Source: Streptomyces liangshanensis
GTDB lineage: Bacteria; Actinomycetota; Actinomycetes; Streptomycetales; Streptomycetaceae
Assembly: GCF_011694815.1 (NCBI RefSeq)
Contig: NZ_CP050177.1
Span: 4,186,001 to 4,250,000, forward strand
Length of the DNA: 64,000 nucleotides
Direction: 5' to 3'
Below, one piece after another: positions 19,200 through 28,142 of this stretch (its first letter is position 1; each line of letters opens with the position of its first letter). A program made the position numbers and the translations under genes. Below the pieces are notes generated by a model that worked only from the letters and a program-made list of their open reading frames with translations, was not told the origin of the DNA and ran no database searches.

Positions 19200-20039
19200 A
19201 TGCCGGCGGTGTCTTCTGTACTTGTCCCTTACGCGTCCTACCTGCGGGTGTACGAGCCGCTGGCCGCCTTTCCCGAGCCCGAACGGAGCCACTGGGCGCG
19301 TTATGCCCAGCGGGACCGTACGCCGACCGCACAGGACGAACTACGGCGTTCCCTGGCCGACTTGCTGCCCACGCCGCCCGTCCCCGTACCGGTCCACGAG
19401 AGCGGTGACGCCTTCGTGACGGAGGTTGACGGCGTGGTGTGCGTCTGCCCGTGGCGGACCCGGCTGCGCGGCTGGCTGGCGCTGGAGGAGCTGGGCGACG
19501 TCCTGCCGCTGCCGCTGCTGGACGCGGTGCTGCCGCCGGTGGTGCGCGGGCAGGCGGCGGCGGACTACGAGCGCTGGCGGGACCTGAACCCGGACGCGCG
19601 GCCGTGGATCAGGACGGCGGTCTGGCAGGTGCCGGTGCGCTGGTTCACGCTCTTCTCGGACGCCGAGCGGCTGTACGAGGCGGCGGGCGACGGCGCGGCC
19701 GTGATGCGCTACCGGACCGAGATGGTGCAGGCGCGGCGGCGGCTGGCCCGCGCGCTGAGGACGCTGCGGGAGACGGTCGACGACGGGCCGCTGATCGACG
19801 GCCTCGTGGACATCGGGCGGTGGCTGGAGGAGTTCCACCCGCGCTCGCTGGTCGAGCTGGACTACGGCGGCCTCGTGCACGTCCTGTCGGGGGCGCGCCT
19901 GGCGGGTGACCGCTCGGCCGCCGACGTGGCGGCGGGGATCGCGGCGCTGCGGGAGGGCGACGGCGCCGGCGCCGGGGAGGCGTACGGGCGGCTCACGGAG
20001 CGCTGGAAGGCGATCAGGGACATGCAGTTCGCGAACTGA
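19200..20039 (+). CDS. Conserved hypothetical protein upstream of bldC
   Basis: A 279-residue soluble protein without a recognised domain. It has a Pro-rich segment ([10 protein letters not shown] near residue 60), a [21 protein letters not shown] patch and an Arg-rich helix region near 170-200. It is probably cytosolic: no signal or membrane segment is seen. The start has no Shine-Dalgarno; an AACGAT hexamer six bases upstream hints at leaderless expression. Conserved position between vdh and bldC is remembered from S. coelicolor. Function unknown. Confidence 0.85.
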   Translation: MPAVSSVLVPYASYLRVYEPLAAFPEPERSHWARYAQRDRTPTAQDELRRSLADLLPTPPVPVPVHESGDAFVTEVDGVVCVCPWRTRLRGWLALEELGDVLPLPLLDAVLPPVVRGQAAADYERWRDLNPDARPWIRTAVWQVPVRWFTLFSDAERLYEAAGDGAAVMRYRTEMVQARRRLARALRTLRETVDDGPLIDGLVDIGRWLEEFHPRSLVELDYGGLVHVLSGARLAGDRSAADVAAGIAALREGDGAGAGEAYGRLTERWKAIRDMQFAN

Positions 20040-20362
20040 CGCGGACGGACGCGGACGGACGAGGGCCGGCGCGGACGCTGACGTGCCGGGCGGAACGGGG
20101 CGCGCCCCTCGGTTCGGGGGCCGCCCGGGTCCCGGCTCGGCTGTCCGGACAGGACTGGACATGTTCGTACCTGTCCAGGCCGGAAGTCCTGATACGGGGC
20201 TTATACCTCTCAAGCGTGACGGACCGCACTAACGGGGCTCTTGCGCCCATCACCCCTCCTCGTGTCAAAATAGGACAAGGAGTCCGGGGAGGGCTCCTTC
20301 CGCCCAACTAGGGGCGGAATGCTCAGCATTGCACGCTATGCGGGGGGCCCTGATGACTCCCG

Positions 20363-20393
20363 ATGCCTCTGTGACTGATCGTCACTGGGGCAT
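20363..20393 (+). other. Hairpin in the bldC upstream region
   Basis: ATGCCTC pairs with GGGGCAT (one G-U), and an inner GTGAC-TGATC-GTCAC stem stacks on it after one mismatch. It could be an RNA structure or a dyad operator. Confidence 0.5.
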
Positions 20394-20588
20394 AACTGTC
20401 CGCTATGGCATGGTCCATCGGCTTCCGCCGCTGATGAACACCTCAGAGGGCAATTCCATCGGTTTGGCCGACGTGGCTGGACGGATGGTGTAGTTGTAGT
20501 GCCGAGGACAAGCCGTTCGTCCTATAACCGACTCGGCCCGCGTCTGCCATTTCGGGCAACGCGGGTCAAGGTGCAGAATTTAGAGGAA

Positions 20589-20610
20589 AGAACCGAGATG
20601 GTTCGGTTCT
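20589..20610 (+). other. Hairpin just before the bldC Shine-Dalgarno
   Basis: AGAACCGA and TCGGTTCT form a perfect 8-bp stem with a six-base loop. It ends four bases before the GAGGAGG ribosome-binding site at 20614-20620. Confidence 0.6.
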
Positions 20611-20626
20611 CCCGAGGAGGCCGCTC

Positions 20627-20833
20627 ATGACCGCTCGCACCCCTGACGCCGAGCCGCTGCTGACCCCGGCTGAGGTTGCCACGATGTTCCGTGTGGACCC
20701 GAAGACGGTCACACGCTGGGCAAAGGCCGGCAAGCTCACGTCCATCCGCACGCTCGGTGGGCATCGCCGGTATCGCGAGGCAGAGGTTCGCGCACTGCTC
20801 GCGGGCATTCCGCAGCAGCGCAGCGAGGCCTGA
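20627..20833 (+). CDS. bldC: Developmental regulator BldC
   Basis: A 68-residue MerR-like winged-helix protein that binds DNA directly through cooperative head-to-tail oligomers on direct repeats and holds back entry into development. The whole sequence is the DNA-binding domain: LLTPAEVATMFRVDPKTVTRW (helix-turn-helix, residues 11-31), KAGKLTSIRTLGGHRRY (wing). GAGGAGG lies seven bases before the ATG. It stands alone, after a 587-base upstream region. A canonical terminator lies about 160 bases beyond the stop. Confidence 0.97.
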   Translation: MTARTPDAEPLLTPAEVATMFRVDPKTVTRWAKAGKLTSIRTLGGHRRYREAEVRALLAGIPQQRSEA

Positions 20834-20990
20834 CCAACCGATCAGGGCTCAACCGCCTGACCTCACCGTCAGGTGATCCACAACCAGGGAACAGCCGGGC
20901 CCCCAACTCGGTCTCCCGCCCCCAAGGCTCCACGCGACGGGTGCCTGCCCCAACAGGTCCCATGCCCTCACCATTTGGGTAAGTCGTCGG
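20834..20990 (+). ncRNA. Possible structured RNA or 3' UTR after bldC
   Basis: This non-coding stretch has several small stems before the terminator: CCTGAC-CTCACC-GTCAGG near 20857-20874, CCGGG with CTCGG around a CCCCCAA loop near 20898-20914, and CCTG-CCCCAA-CAGG near 20944-20957. Two C-rich loops recall the actinobacterial 6C RNA motif, but neither has six C and the match is not established. It may simply be the bldC 3' UTR. Confidence 0.35.
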
Positions 20991-21028
20991 CCGCGCTGGA
21001 CTCCGCCGAGTCCAGCGCGGTCTTTTTT
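20991..21028 (+). terminator. Strong intrinsic terminator with T-tract
   Basis: CCGCGCTGGACTC pairs perfectly with GAGTCCAGCGCGG around a CGCC loop and is followed by TCTTTTTTG. A T6 run is unusual in this genome type, so this is a deliberate stop for bldC or for a small RNA. Confidence 0.93.
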
Positions 21029-21272
21029 GTGCCCGCGTCCGGCCCCGGGAGGGGGCTGTCCGGCGCCTGTCAGGACGCTGTGTGGAGGGTGGGGCGGATG
21101 CTTCTGGAGGGGTTCGGAGGAGGGTGCCATTGCACATATTAAATTGCCGGATTGTAGGGCGGGCGTAAGTGACCCTCTGGTAGAAAATGGTTCGGTGACT
21201 CCCGTCACACTTCGCGGGCCTTGCCAAGGACGGTTCGGCGCCTGCCCTGATCACCGTGATTCAGTCCTGGGC
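21029..21272. other. Gene-free stretch with an AT-rich patch
   Basis: No gene is seen. Bases 21127-21190 are strikingly AT-rich for this genome and contain a promoter-like TTGCAC/TTGTAG pair with a 16-base spacer on the plus strand, but no coding sequence follows. Confidence 0.4.
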
Positions 21273-21503
21273 TCACTCTTCCGTGTCTGTTTCGGTGGGC
21301 GACGGGGTGTCGGACCGGTCGTCGGGCCGGGTGCCGGGGTAGGCGTCCGGATAGCCGTCCGGCCCCGACACCGGTTCCATGGCGAGCCGTTGGAGGCGAT
21401 GGCAGACCCCGCAGCGACGTGTCAGGTGCCCCTGACCCGCCGCGGCCGCCAGATGGGCACGCAGCAGTGCCCGAGTCTCGTGTCTCGTCGCTGAAGCCGC
21501 CAC
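21273..21503 (-). CDS. Small DUF6274-like protein
   Basis: A 76-residue protein starting AASATRHETRALLRAHLAAA with a CGVCHRLQRLAME segment whose paired cysteines could bind metal. The tail is Pro/Asp/Thr/Glu-rich. It resembles the small Streptomyces DUF6274 family, recalled rather than searched. Three in-frame GTG codons exist (21512, 21509, 21503); 21503 is chosen because GGGGG then lies nine bases upstream. It reads towards bldC and is separated from tRNA-Asp by about 300 bases that hold only a terminator. Confidence 0.7.
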   Translation of the reverse strand: MAASATRHETRALLRAHLAAAAGQGHLTRRCGVCHRLQRLAMEPVSGPDGYPDAYPGTRPDDRSDTPSPTETDTEE

Positions 21504-21767
21504 GCCCACCACCCCCGGTGCGGGTCCCCGGCCACGGGAAAGGGGACCCTCATCTGTAGGTACCCCCGCCGGAAGACGTCGTCAAGGCGCCCCGGAGCCC
21601 CCGCTGCGGATTTGGGCCTTCCGTGACTGCGGCGTGGAAGGGCCTTTCCCCGTACGAGAGGACCACTTGCCCACCCGGTAAGGAGCCGCTCCGGGACCGC
21701 CGGCCCGGGGGCCGCCCCTGAGGCCGCCCCGGGCAGCCGCCCGACGGCCGGCCGCGCGCGGGCATGA

Positions 21768-21800
21768 AGAAGGCCCCGCGTCCACGACGCGGGGCCTTCT
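21768..21800 (-). terminator. Hairpin after tRNA-Asp
   Basis: A 14-bp perfect stem, AGAAGGCCCCGCGT and its complement, with a five-base loop lies nine bases beyond the tRNA 3' end. Confidence 0.85.
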
Positions 21801-21808
21801 CGATACTG

Positions 21809-21883
21809 CGGTCCTGACGGGATTTGAACCCGCGGCCTCCACCTTGACAGGGTGGCGAGCACTCCAAACTGCTCCACAGGACC
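21809..21883 (-). tRNA. tRNA-Asp(GTC), copy 1
   Basis: A 75-nt cloverleaf with acceptor GGTCCTG/CAGGACC, anticodon loop CTGTCAA and discriminator G. It is identical to 26128-26202; the shared direct repeat is 77 bases (21808-21884 and 26127-26203). Confidence 0.97.
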
Positions 21884-21972
21884 AGATTCGCGGCCGCTTT
21901 CACCCGGCTGCGAAACGAGACTCTACAGCAGCTCGGAGGGTGCGGTCGAACTGACCGGCGGCGGCCCCCCGG

Positions 21973-24900
21973 TCACGGGGCGGCCGCGTCGATCGCCTTC
22001 ACGATCCGCTTGTCCGAGACGGGCTGCGACGTCCCCAGCGCGTGCGCGAAGTAGCTCACCCGCAGCTCCTCGATCATCCAGCGGATGTCCAGGACCTCCC
22101 GCGGCACCGGCCGGCCGCGCGGCAGCTGTTCGAGCAGCCACGCGTACTCGTCCCGCATCTCGTGGACCTTCTCCATGCGTGTCGTGTCGCGCTGGACGTT
22201 GGTCGGCATCTGCTGCAACCGCCGGTCCACCGCGACCAGGTAGCGCATCAGGTCCGGCAGCCGCCGCAGCCCCGTACGCGTCACGAAGCCGGCCGGTACG
22301 AGGGCCGCCAGCTGGTCCTTGACGTCCTGCACGTTGTTCAGCAGCACCAGGCTGTTCGTGGCCTTCAGACGGCGCTCACAGGCCTGCCAGGCCGCCAGGA
22401 TCTGCTGCACCTGGCCGACCGTCCGTACCGTCGCGTCCACGAGGTCGGCGCGGACCTTGTCGTACAGCTTCCGGAACGATTCCTCGTCCCAGGCCGGACC
22501 CCCGTGGTCGGCGATCAGCTTGTCCGCCGCCGCCGTGGCGCAGTCCTCGAACAGCGCCTGCACCGAGCCGTGCGGATTGCGGGACAGCGCGAGCTTGTGC
22601 TGGTTGGTCAGCTTGTCCGAGGCGAACTTCGCCGGGTTCACCGGGATGTTGAGCAGGATCAGCCGCCGGGTCCCCGCCCACATCGCCTGCTGCTGCTCGG
22701 CCTCCGTGTCGAAGAGCCGTACGGACACGGTCGCGCCCTGGTCGACCAGCGCGGGGTACGCCTTGACCGGCTGCCCGGCCCGCCGTGTCTCGAAGATCCG
22801 GACCAGCGACCCGATCGTCCAGTCCGTCAGCCCCGACCGCTCGATGGCCTCCCCGCCGTCCCGCTCCGCGGTCGCCGCGGCGGCCTTGGAGAGGGCCTGG
22901 CGGGCCTTGGGCCGCAGCTGGAGCTTGAGCGCGTCCAGATCCTTGTCCTCGGCGAGCCGCTTGCGCCGCTCGTCCACGATCCGGAACGTGATCCTGAGGT
23001 GGTCCGGGATCCGCGAGAGATCGAAGTCGTCGCCCGTCACGGGCACCCCGACCATCCGCTGGAGCTCCCGGGCCAGCGTGACCGGCAGCGGCTCCTGGAG
23101 GGGCACCGCGCGCTCCAGGAAGGCCTTCGCGTAGTTCGGTGCCGGTACGTAGTGCCGGCGGATCGGCTTGGGCAGCGAGCGGATCAGCTCCACCACGACC
23201 TCCTCGCGCAGGCCGGGGATCTGCCAGTCGAAGCCCTCCGAGGTGACCTGGTTCAGGACCTGGAGCGGTACGTGGACCGTCACGCCGTCCGCGTCCGCGC
23301 CCGGCTCGAACTGGTACGTCACCCGGAACTTGAGAGCGCCCTGTTTCCAGGAGTCCGGATAGTCGTCCTTGGTGACCGCCCCGGCCGCCTTCTCCCGGAT
23401 GAGCATCGACCGCTCGAAGTCGAGCAGCTCCGGCTCGTCCCGCCGCTTCGCCTTCCACCACGCGTCGAAGTGCGCCCCCGAGACGACGTCCTCGGGCACC
23501 CGCTCGTCGTAGAAGTCGTACAGCGTCTCGTCGTCCACGAGGATGTCGCGGCGCCGGGCGCGGTGCTCCAACTCCTCGACCTCGCCCAGCAGTTTGCGAT
23601 TGTCATGGAAGAACTGGTGGTGCGTGCGCCAGTCGCCCTCCACGAGCGCGTTGCGGATGAACAGCTCGCGCGAGGCCTCCGGGTCGATCCGGCCGAAGTT
23701 CACCTTCCGCTGGGCGACGATCGGCACGCCGTACAGCGTGACCTTCTCGTACGCCATCACGGCCGCCATGTCCTTCTCCCAGTGCGGCTCGCTGTACGTC
23801 CGCTTGAGGAGGTGGCCGGCCAGCGGCTCGATCCACTCGGGCTCGACCTTGGCGTTGACCCGCGCCCACAGGCGCGAGGTCTCCACCAGCTCGGCCGACA
23901 TGATGAACCGCGGCGGCTTCTTGAAGAGCGCCGAGCCCGGGAAGATCGCGAACTTCGCGCTGCGGGCGCCCAGATACTCGTTCTTCGTCGCGGCGCCCTT
24001 GCCCGTCTCGCGGCCGGCGTCCTTCACGTCCTTCATGCCGATGTGCGACAACAGGCCCGCCAGCAGCGACACATGGACGGACTGGTCGGGCGCGTTCGAC
24101 TCGTCGTCGCCGAGCTGGAGGCCCATCTGCTTGGCGACCGTGCGCAGTTGGGAGTAGATGTCCTGCCACTCCCTGATCCGCAGGAAGTTCAGGAACTCCG
24201 ACTTGCACATCCGCCGGAACGCGGAGGACGACAGGGCCTTCTGCTGCTCGCGTACGTACCGCCACAGGTTGAGGAACGCCAGGAAGTCGGACGTCTCGTC
24301 ACGGAAGCGGGCGTGGTGCTGGTCGGCCTGCGTCTGCTTCTCGGCCGGGCGCTCGCGCGGGTCCTGGATGGACAGCGCGGCCGCGATCACCATGACCTCG
24401 CGCACGCAGCCGTTGCGGTCGGCCTCGATCACCATCCGCGCCAGGCGCGGGTCTACGGGGAGCTGCGACAGCTTGCGCCCCAATGGCGTCAGCTTCTTTT
24501 TGGCGTCCTTCTGCTCTGGGTCCAGCGCCCCCAGCTCCTGCAACAGCTGCACGCCGTCCCGGATGTTGCGGTGGTCGGGCGGGTCCAGGAAGGGGAACTT
24601 CTCGATCTCGCCGAGGCCGGCCGCGGTCATCTGGAGGATGACGGAGGCCAGGTTCGTACGGAGGATCTCGGCGTCCGTGAACTCGGGGCGCGACTCGAAG
24701 TCGTCCTCCGAGTACAGCCGGATACAGATGCCGTCCGACGTACGGCCGCAGCGGCCCTTGCGCTGGTTGGCGCTGGCCTGCGAGATCCGCTCGATGGGCA
24801 GCCGCTGGACCTTGGTGCGGTGGCTGTAGCGGGAGATGCGGGCGTTGCCCGGGTCGATCACGTACTTGATGCCGGGGACGGTCAGCGAGGTCTCGGCGAC

Positions 24901-25941
24901 GTTCGTCGCCAGCACGATCCTGCGGCCGCTGTGGCGCTGGAAGACGCGGTGCTGCTCGGCGTGCGAGAGCCGGGCGTAGAGGGGGAGCACTTCCGTACCG
25001 CGCAGCTTGCGCTTCTCCAGGGCGTCCGCGGTATCGCGGATCTCCCGCTCGCCGGACAGGAAGACGAGGATGTCGCCAGGACCCGCCGCCTGGAGCTCGT
25101 CGACGGCCTCGGAGATCGCGGTGATCTGGTCGCGGTCGCCGTCCTCGCCCTCCTCCTCCAGCAGCGGGCGGTAGCGGACCTCCACCGGATACGTACGGCC
25201 CGAGACCTCCACGATCGGCGCGTCGCCGAAGTGCCGCGAGAACCGCTCGGGGTCGATCGTCGCCGACGTGATCACGAGCTTGAGATCGGGGCGCCGGGGC
25301 AGCAACTGGGCCAGATACCCCAGCAGGAAGTCGATGTTGAGGCTCCGCTCGTGGGCCTCGTCGATGATGATCGTGTCGTACGCCAGCAGGTCGCGGTCCG
25401 TCTGGATCTCCGCGAGCAGGATGCCGTCCGTCATCAGCTTCACGAACGTCGCGTCCTGGTTCACCTGGTCGGTGAACCGCACCTTCCAGCCGACGGCCTC
25501 GCCCAGCGGGGTGTCCAGCTCCTCGGCCACCCGCTCGGCGACCGTACGGGCCGCGATCCGGCGGGGCTGGGTGTGGCCGATCATCCCCCGCACGCCACGG
25601 CCCAGTTCCAGACAGATCTTGGGGATCTGCGTGGTCTTCCCCGACCCGGTCTCGCCCGCGACGATCACGACCTGGTGGTCGCGTATCGCCTCCAGGATCG
25701 TGTCCTTCTTCTGGCTGACGGGCAGCTGCTCGGGATACGAGACCGCGGGCACACGCGCCCCACGTGCCCGCGTCCGCCCGGCGGCCTTCTCGGCCTCACG
25801 GGCGATCTCGTCGAGCACGGCTTGCCGCGCCTCGGGCTTACGGATGCGCCGGGAGCCCTCGAGCCGGCGGCCGAGCCGCTGCGCGTCACGCAGCGAGACC
25901 TCGTCCAGCAGGGTCGACAGGTCGGCGAAGGAAGTAGACAT
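21973..25941 (-). CDS. hrpA: ATP-dependent RNA helicase HrpA
   Basis: A 1322-residue DEAH-box helicase. Motif I GETGSGKTT lies near residues 95-103, motif II DEAHERS near 195, motif III SATID near 230 and motif VI QRKGRCGRTSDG near 405. Winged-helix and ratchet domains follow, and the long C-terminal region (DUF3418-like) typical of full-length bacterial HrpA. Bacterial HrpA rescues stalled or collided ribosomes and acts on mRNA. No Shine-Dalgarno is obvious before the ATG. The gene lies alone between two identical tRNA-Asp genes. Confidence 0.97.
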   Translation of the reverse strand: MSTSFADLSTLLDEVSLRDAQRLGRRLEGSRRIRKPEARQAVLDEIAREAEKAAGRTRARGARVPAVSYPEQLPVSQKKDTILEAIRDHQVVIVAGETGSGKTTQIPKICLELGRGVRGMIGHTQPRRIAARTVAERVAEELDTPLGEAVGWKVRFTDQVNQDATFVKLMTDGILLAEIQTDRDLLAYDTIIIDEAHERSLNIDFLLGYLAQLLPRRPDLKLVITSATIDPERFSRHFGDAPIVEVSGRTYPVEVRYRPLLEEEGEDGDRDQITAISEAVDELQAAGPGDILVFLSGEREIRDTADALEKRKLRGTEVLPLYARLSHAEQHRVFQRHSGRRIVLATNVAETSLTVPGIKYVIDPGNARISRYSHRTKVQRLPIERISQASANQRKGRCGRTSDGICIRLYSEDDFESRPEFTDAEILRTNLASVILQMTAAGLGEIEKFPFLDPPDHRNIRDGVQLLQELGALDPEQKDAKKKLTPLGRKLSQLPVDPRLARMVIEADRNGCVREVMVIAAALSIQDPRERPAEKQTQADQHHARFRDETSDFLAFLNLWRYVREQQKALSSSAFRRMCKSEFLNFLRIREWQDIYSQLRTVAKQMGLQLGDDESNAPDQSVHVSLLAGLLSHIGMKDVKDAGRETGKGAATKNEYLGARSAKFAIFPGSALFKKPPRFIMSAELVETSRLWARVNAKVEPEWIEPLAGHLLKRTYSEPHWEKDMAAVMAYEKVTLYGVPIVAQRKVNFGRIDPEASRELFIRNALVEGDWRTHHQFFHDNRKLLGEVEELEHRARRRDILVDDETLYDFYDERVPEDVVSGAHFDAWWKAKRRDEPELLDFERSMLIREKAAGAVTKDDYPDSWKQGALKFRVTYQFEPGADADGVTVHVPLQVLNQVTSEGFDWQIPGLREEVVVELIRSLPKPIRRHYVPAPNYAKAFLERAVPLQEPLPVTLARELQRMVGVPVTGDDFDLSRIPDHLRITFRIVDERRKRLAEDKDLDALKLQLRPKARQALSKAAAATAERDGGEAIERSGLTDWTIGSLVRIFETRRAGQPVKAYPALVDQGATVSVRLFDTEAEQQQAMWAGTRRLILLNIPVNPAKFASDKLTNQHKLALSRNPHGSVQALFEDCATAAADKLIADHGGPAWDEESFRKLYDKVRADLVDATVRTVGQVQQILAAWQACERRLKATNSLVLLNNVQDVKDQLAALVPAGFVTRTGLRRLPDLMRYLVAVDRRLQQMPTNVQRDTTRMEKVHEMRDEYAWLLEQLPRGRPVPREVLDIRWMIEELRVSYFAHALGTSQPVSDKRIVKAIDAAAP

Positions 25942-25998
25942 ACCGAGCCCAGGATCTCACCCCGTACCGGAAGTCGGCGAATGTGTTTCGCCCACGCG

Positions 25999-26025
25999 AA
26001 AAGCCCCGATCGGTGATCGGGGCTT
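25999..26025 (-). terminator. Terminator of the tRNA-Glu/Asp/Phe operon
   Basis: AAGCCCCGATC pairs with GATCGGGGCTT around a GGT loop, followed on the minus strand by TTCGCG. It lies nine bases beyond tRNA-Phe. Confidence 0.85.
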
Positions 26026-26033
26026 CCGGGTGG

Positions 26034-26107
26034 TGGCTGGGGCCGGGATCGAACCGGCGACCTATCGCTTTTCAGGCGATCGCTCGTACCAACTGAGCTA
26101 CCCAGCC
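26034..26107 (-). tRNA. tRNA-Phe(GAA)
   Basis: A 74-nt cloverleaf with acceptor GGCTGGG/CCCAGCC, anticodon loop CTGAAAA, T-loop TTCGATC and discriminator A. It is the last gene of a three-tRNA operon. Confidence 0.97.
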
Positions 26108-26127
26108 ACGCGGCCTCACGGCCGCAG

Positions 26128-26202
26128 CGGTCCTGACGGGATTTGAACCCGCGGCCTCCACCTTGACAGGGTGGCGAGCACTCCAAACTGCTCCACAGGA
26201 CC
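26128..26202 (-). tRNA. tRNA-Asp(GTC), copy 2
   Basis: Identical to the gene at 21809-21883. It lies between tRNA-Glu and tRNA-Phe, 20 bases from the latter. Confidence 0.97.
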
Positions 26203-26241
26203 AAGCAATGTGCGAGAGCGAGTCTCGCACACGGTGACGCG

Positions 26242-26314
26242 TACCCCCAACGGGATTCGAACCCGTGCTACCGCCGTGAAAGGGCGGCGTCCTGGGCCAC
26301 TAGACGATGGGGGC
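26242..26314 (-). tRNA. tRNA-Glu(TTC)
   Basis: A 73-nt cloverleaf with acceptor GCCCCCA/TGGGGGT, anticodon loop CTTTCAC, T-loop TTCGAAT and discriminator A. First gene of the Glu-Asp-Phe cluster. Confidence 0.97.
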
Positions 26315-26395
26315 TAATGGGCCCGCCTGGGCGCTTCGCCAGCGCGTCGGGGACGTGAGAAGCATATGGGATGGCGGAGATATCGCCAAAACGTA

Positions 26396-28099
26396 TTAGG
26401 GGGAGGGGGTGGTGGGGCCTGAGCGGCCGGCGGGTGCGCCGGACGGCGCGGTCGGTGACGGGCTCGGGCCGGTGCCCGGGGTGCCGGCCTCCTTCGGGAG
26501 GTGGCGGCTCACCTCCGCCGTCGTCAGGCCGAGCCCGCCGAGCGTGATCTCGTCCCAGGCCTGGAGCCGCTTCGTCGTCCGGTCCAGGTAGAGGATCGAG
26601 GCCCGTACCTTCTCCGGCTTGTCGTTCTGCACGGCGCGCAGCCCGCCCCCGCCCGTCGACCCCTCGATCTTGAGGCGCGTGCCCAGCGGCATGATCTCCG
26701 TCTCGCGGTGGTGGACGTGGCCCGCCAGGACCAGCGGGACCAGCCCGTCCGTCTCCCGCGCGGCCACCGGCTCGTGGGCGACCGCGATGTCCACGGGGGT
26801 GCCGGCCTGCCGCTGGTCGCGCAGGGCGGAGGCGAAGCGGAGGCCCGCCATGCGTTCGGCCGGGTCGCCCTGCGCCTTCACCGAGCGGTCGGGGGTGAAC
26901 TGCGGGTCGCCGATGCCCGCGATCCGGACCCCGCCGACGGTCACGGCCCGGCCCTCGTCCAGCACCCGGACGTTCCGCATCCGCTGGAGGTAGCGCTGGG
27001 TTGTCTGCGAGTCGTGGTTCCCGCGGACCCAGACATAGGGGACACCGAGGTCGGCGATCGGGTCGAGGAAACCGTTCTCGGCGGCCGACCCGTGGTCCAT
27101 CGTGTCGCCGGAGTCGACGACGACGTCGATCCCGTACTGCTCCACGAGCGAGCCGATGATGTGCCAGGCGGCCGGGTTGAGGTGGATGTCGGAGACGTGC
27201 AGGACCCGCAGGGTGGTGGGGTCCGGCTGGTACGCGGGGAGCGTCGCGGTCGCGTCGTACAGCTTGGTCACGTTGGTGACCAGGCGCGCCAGCTCCTTCT
27301 GGTAGACGTCGAAGTCGGAGACGATCGAGCGGGCGCTGCCGACGACCTGGGGGGCCGAGGAGAGCAGGCCCGAGAACCTGGGCTCCAGCACCGACTTCGG
27401 GTTCCAGGTCGCGTACGCGCCGGCGGCGGAGGCGGCCAGCAGCGTGAGGGCGAGGCCGCCGGCGGCCAGGGCGCGGCGGGGGCGGCGGTAGACGACGAGG
27501 GCGAGGGCGGTGGCGCCGGAGACGACGGCGACGCAGGACCGTACCGCCAGCTCCGTGGCACCGGCCCCGACGTCGTGCGCGACCTCCTCCTGGAGGCCCG
27601 AGAGGCGCTCGGGGTGGTCGACGAGGGCCTGGGAGCGCACCGGGTCGAGGCGGTCGACGTCGACGTCGAGGCGCAGGGGCGCGGTGTGCGAGGCGAGTTC
27701 GAGGGAGCCGAGTGGCGAGACGTTGATCCGGGTGCCGCCGGTGAGGGACGGCCGCAGGGCCATCTTGGTGTCCATCGGGCCGACGGGCGTCCGGACGCCG
27801 CCCACGGCCAGCAGCCCGAGCCAGGCGCCGAGGAGGACGACGGCGAGGAGGGCGACGGAGCGGGTGAAGGGGTGCGGGGCGGGGTGGAGGGTGCGCGTGC
27901 GCGTGCGGGGGAGGCGGCGGAGGGTGCGGGTGGTGGCGGGGCGGTGACCCGGCCGGTGGCCCCGGGGGCGGAGGCGTGCGAGGCGGTTCGGGAGGGCGCT
28001 CCGGAGGCGGCCCCGGATTCCGGTGGGCGTGGCGCGGACGGGGGAGCGGTCTGCGTCACGGGGCATTGGGCGCGTATGCCCAAGCCCCGGGCGCGCCAT
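26396..28099 (-). CDS. Membrane-anchored metallophosphoesterase
   Basis: A 567-residue protein. About 78 Arg/Pro-rich residues precede a first membrane span (SVALLAVVLLGAWLGLLAVG near 80-100); a second hydrophobic region lies near 205-245. The calcineurin-like phosphoesterase domain runs from about 295 to 490 with the metal motifs HVSDIHLN, DSGDTMDHG, VRGNHDS, VAHEP and AGHVHH. A Pro/Ser/Thr tail closes the protein. The catalytic domain is presumably extracellular. No Shine-Dalgarno is clear; a second ATG 11 codons in is possible. Substrate unknown. The neighbouring tRNA operon is unrelated. Confidence 0.88.
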   Translation of the reverse strand: MARPGLGHTRPMPRDADRSPVRATPTGIRGRLRSALPNRLARLRPRGHRPGHRPATTRTLRRLPRTRTRTLHPAPHPFTRSVALLAVVLLGAWLGLLAVGGVRTPVGPMDTKMALRPSLTGGTRINVSPLGSLELASHTAPLRLDVDVDRLDPVRSQALVDHPERLSGLQEEVAHDVGAGATELAVRSCVAVVSGATALALVVYRRPRRALAAGGLALTLLAASAAGAYATWNPKSVLEPRFSGLLSSAPQVVGSARSIVSDFDVYQKELARLVTNVTKLYDATATLPAYQPDPTTLRVLHVSDIHLNPAAWHIIGSLVEQYGIDVVVDSGDTMDHGSAAENGFLDPIADLGVPYVWVRGNHDSQTTQRYLQRMRNVRVLDEGRAVTVGGVRIAGIGDPQFTPDRSVKAQGDPAERMAGLRFASALRDQRQAGTPVDIAVAHEPVAARETDGLVPLVLAGHVHHRETEIMPLGTRLKIEGSTGGGGLRAVQNDKPEKVRASILYLDRTTKRLQAWDEITLGGLGLTTAEVSRHLPKEAGTPGTGPSPSPTAPSGAPAGRSGPTTPSP

Positions 28100-28142
28100 G
28101 CGCGGCCCGCGGGCTGATCCGCGAAGAGCCGCCGGACAGGCG

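Larger units (their letters stand above)
20040..20626 (+). promoter_or_regulatory. Long bldC upstream region
   Basis: No gene is visible in 587 bases. It becomes AT-richer towards bldC and holds two predicted hairpins (20363-20393 and 20589-20610). A bldC promoter must lie here; the sequence alone does not fix it. Confidence 0.6.

Noticed and set aside
20834..20990. Confirmed 6C RNA
   Set aside because: C-rich hairpin loops are present but none has six C and the order of stems was not matched to the known model; only a low-confidence structured RNA is listed.
22042..26016. A 1324-codon open frame antisense to hrpA
   Set aside because: It mirrors hrpA in the opposite strand; high GC keeps the frame open. 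The product is Arg/Leu/Asp-rich with no motif, while hrpA has all helicase motifs.
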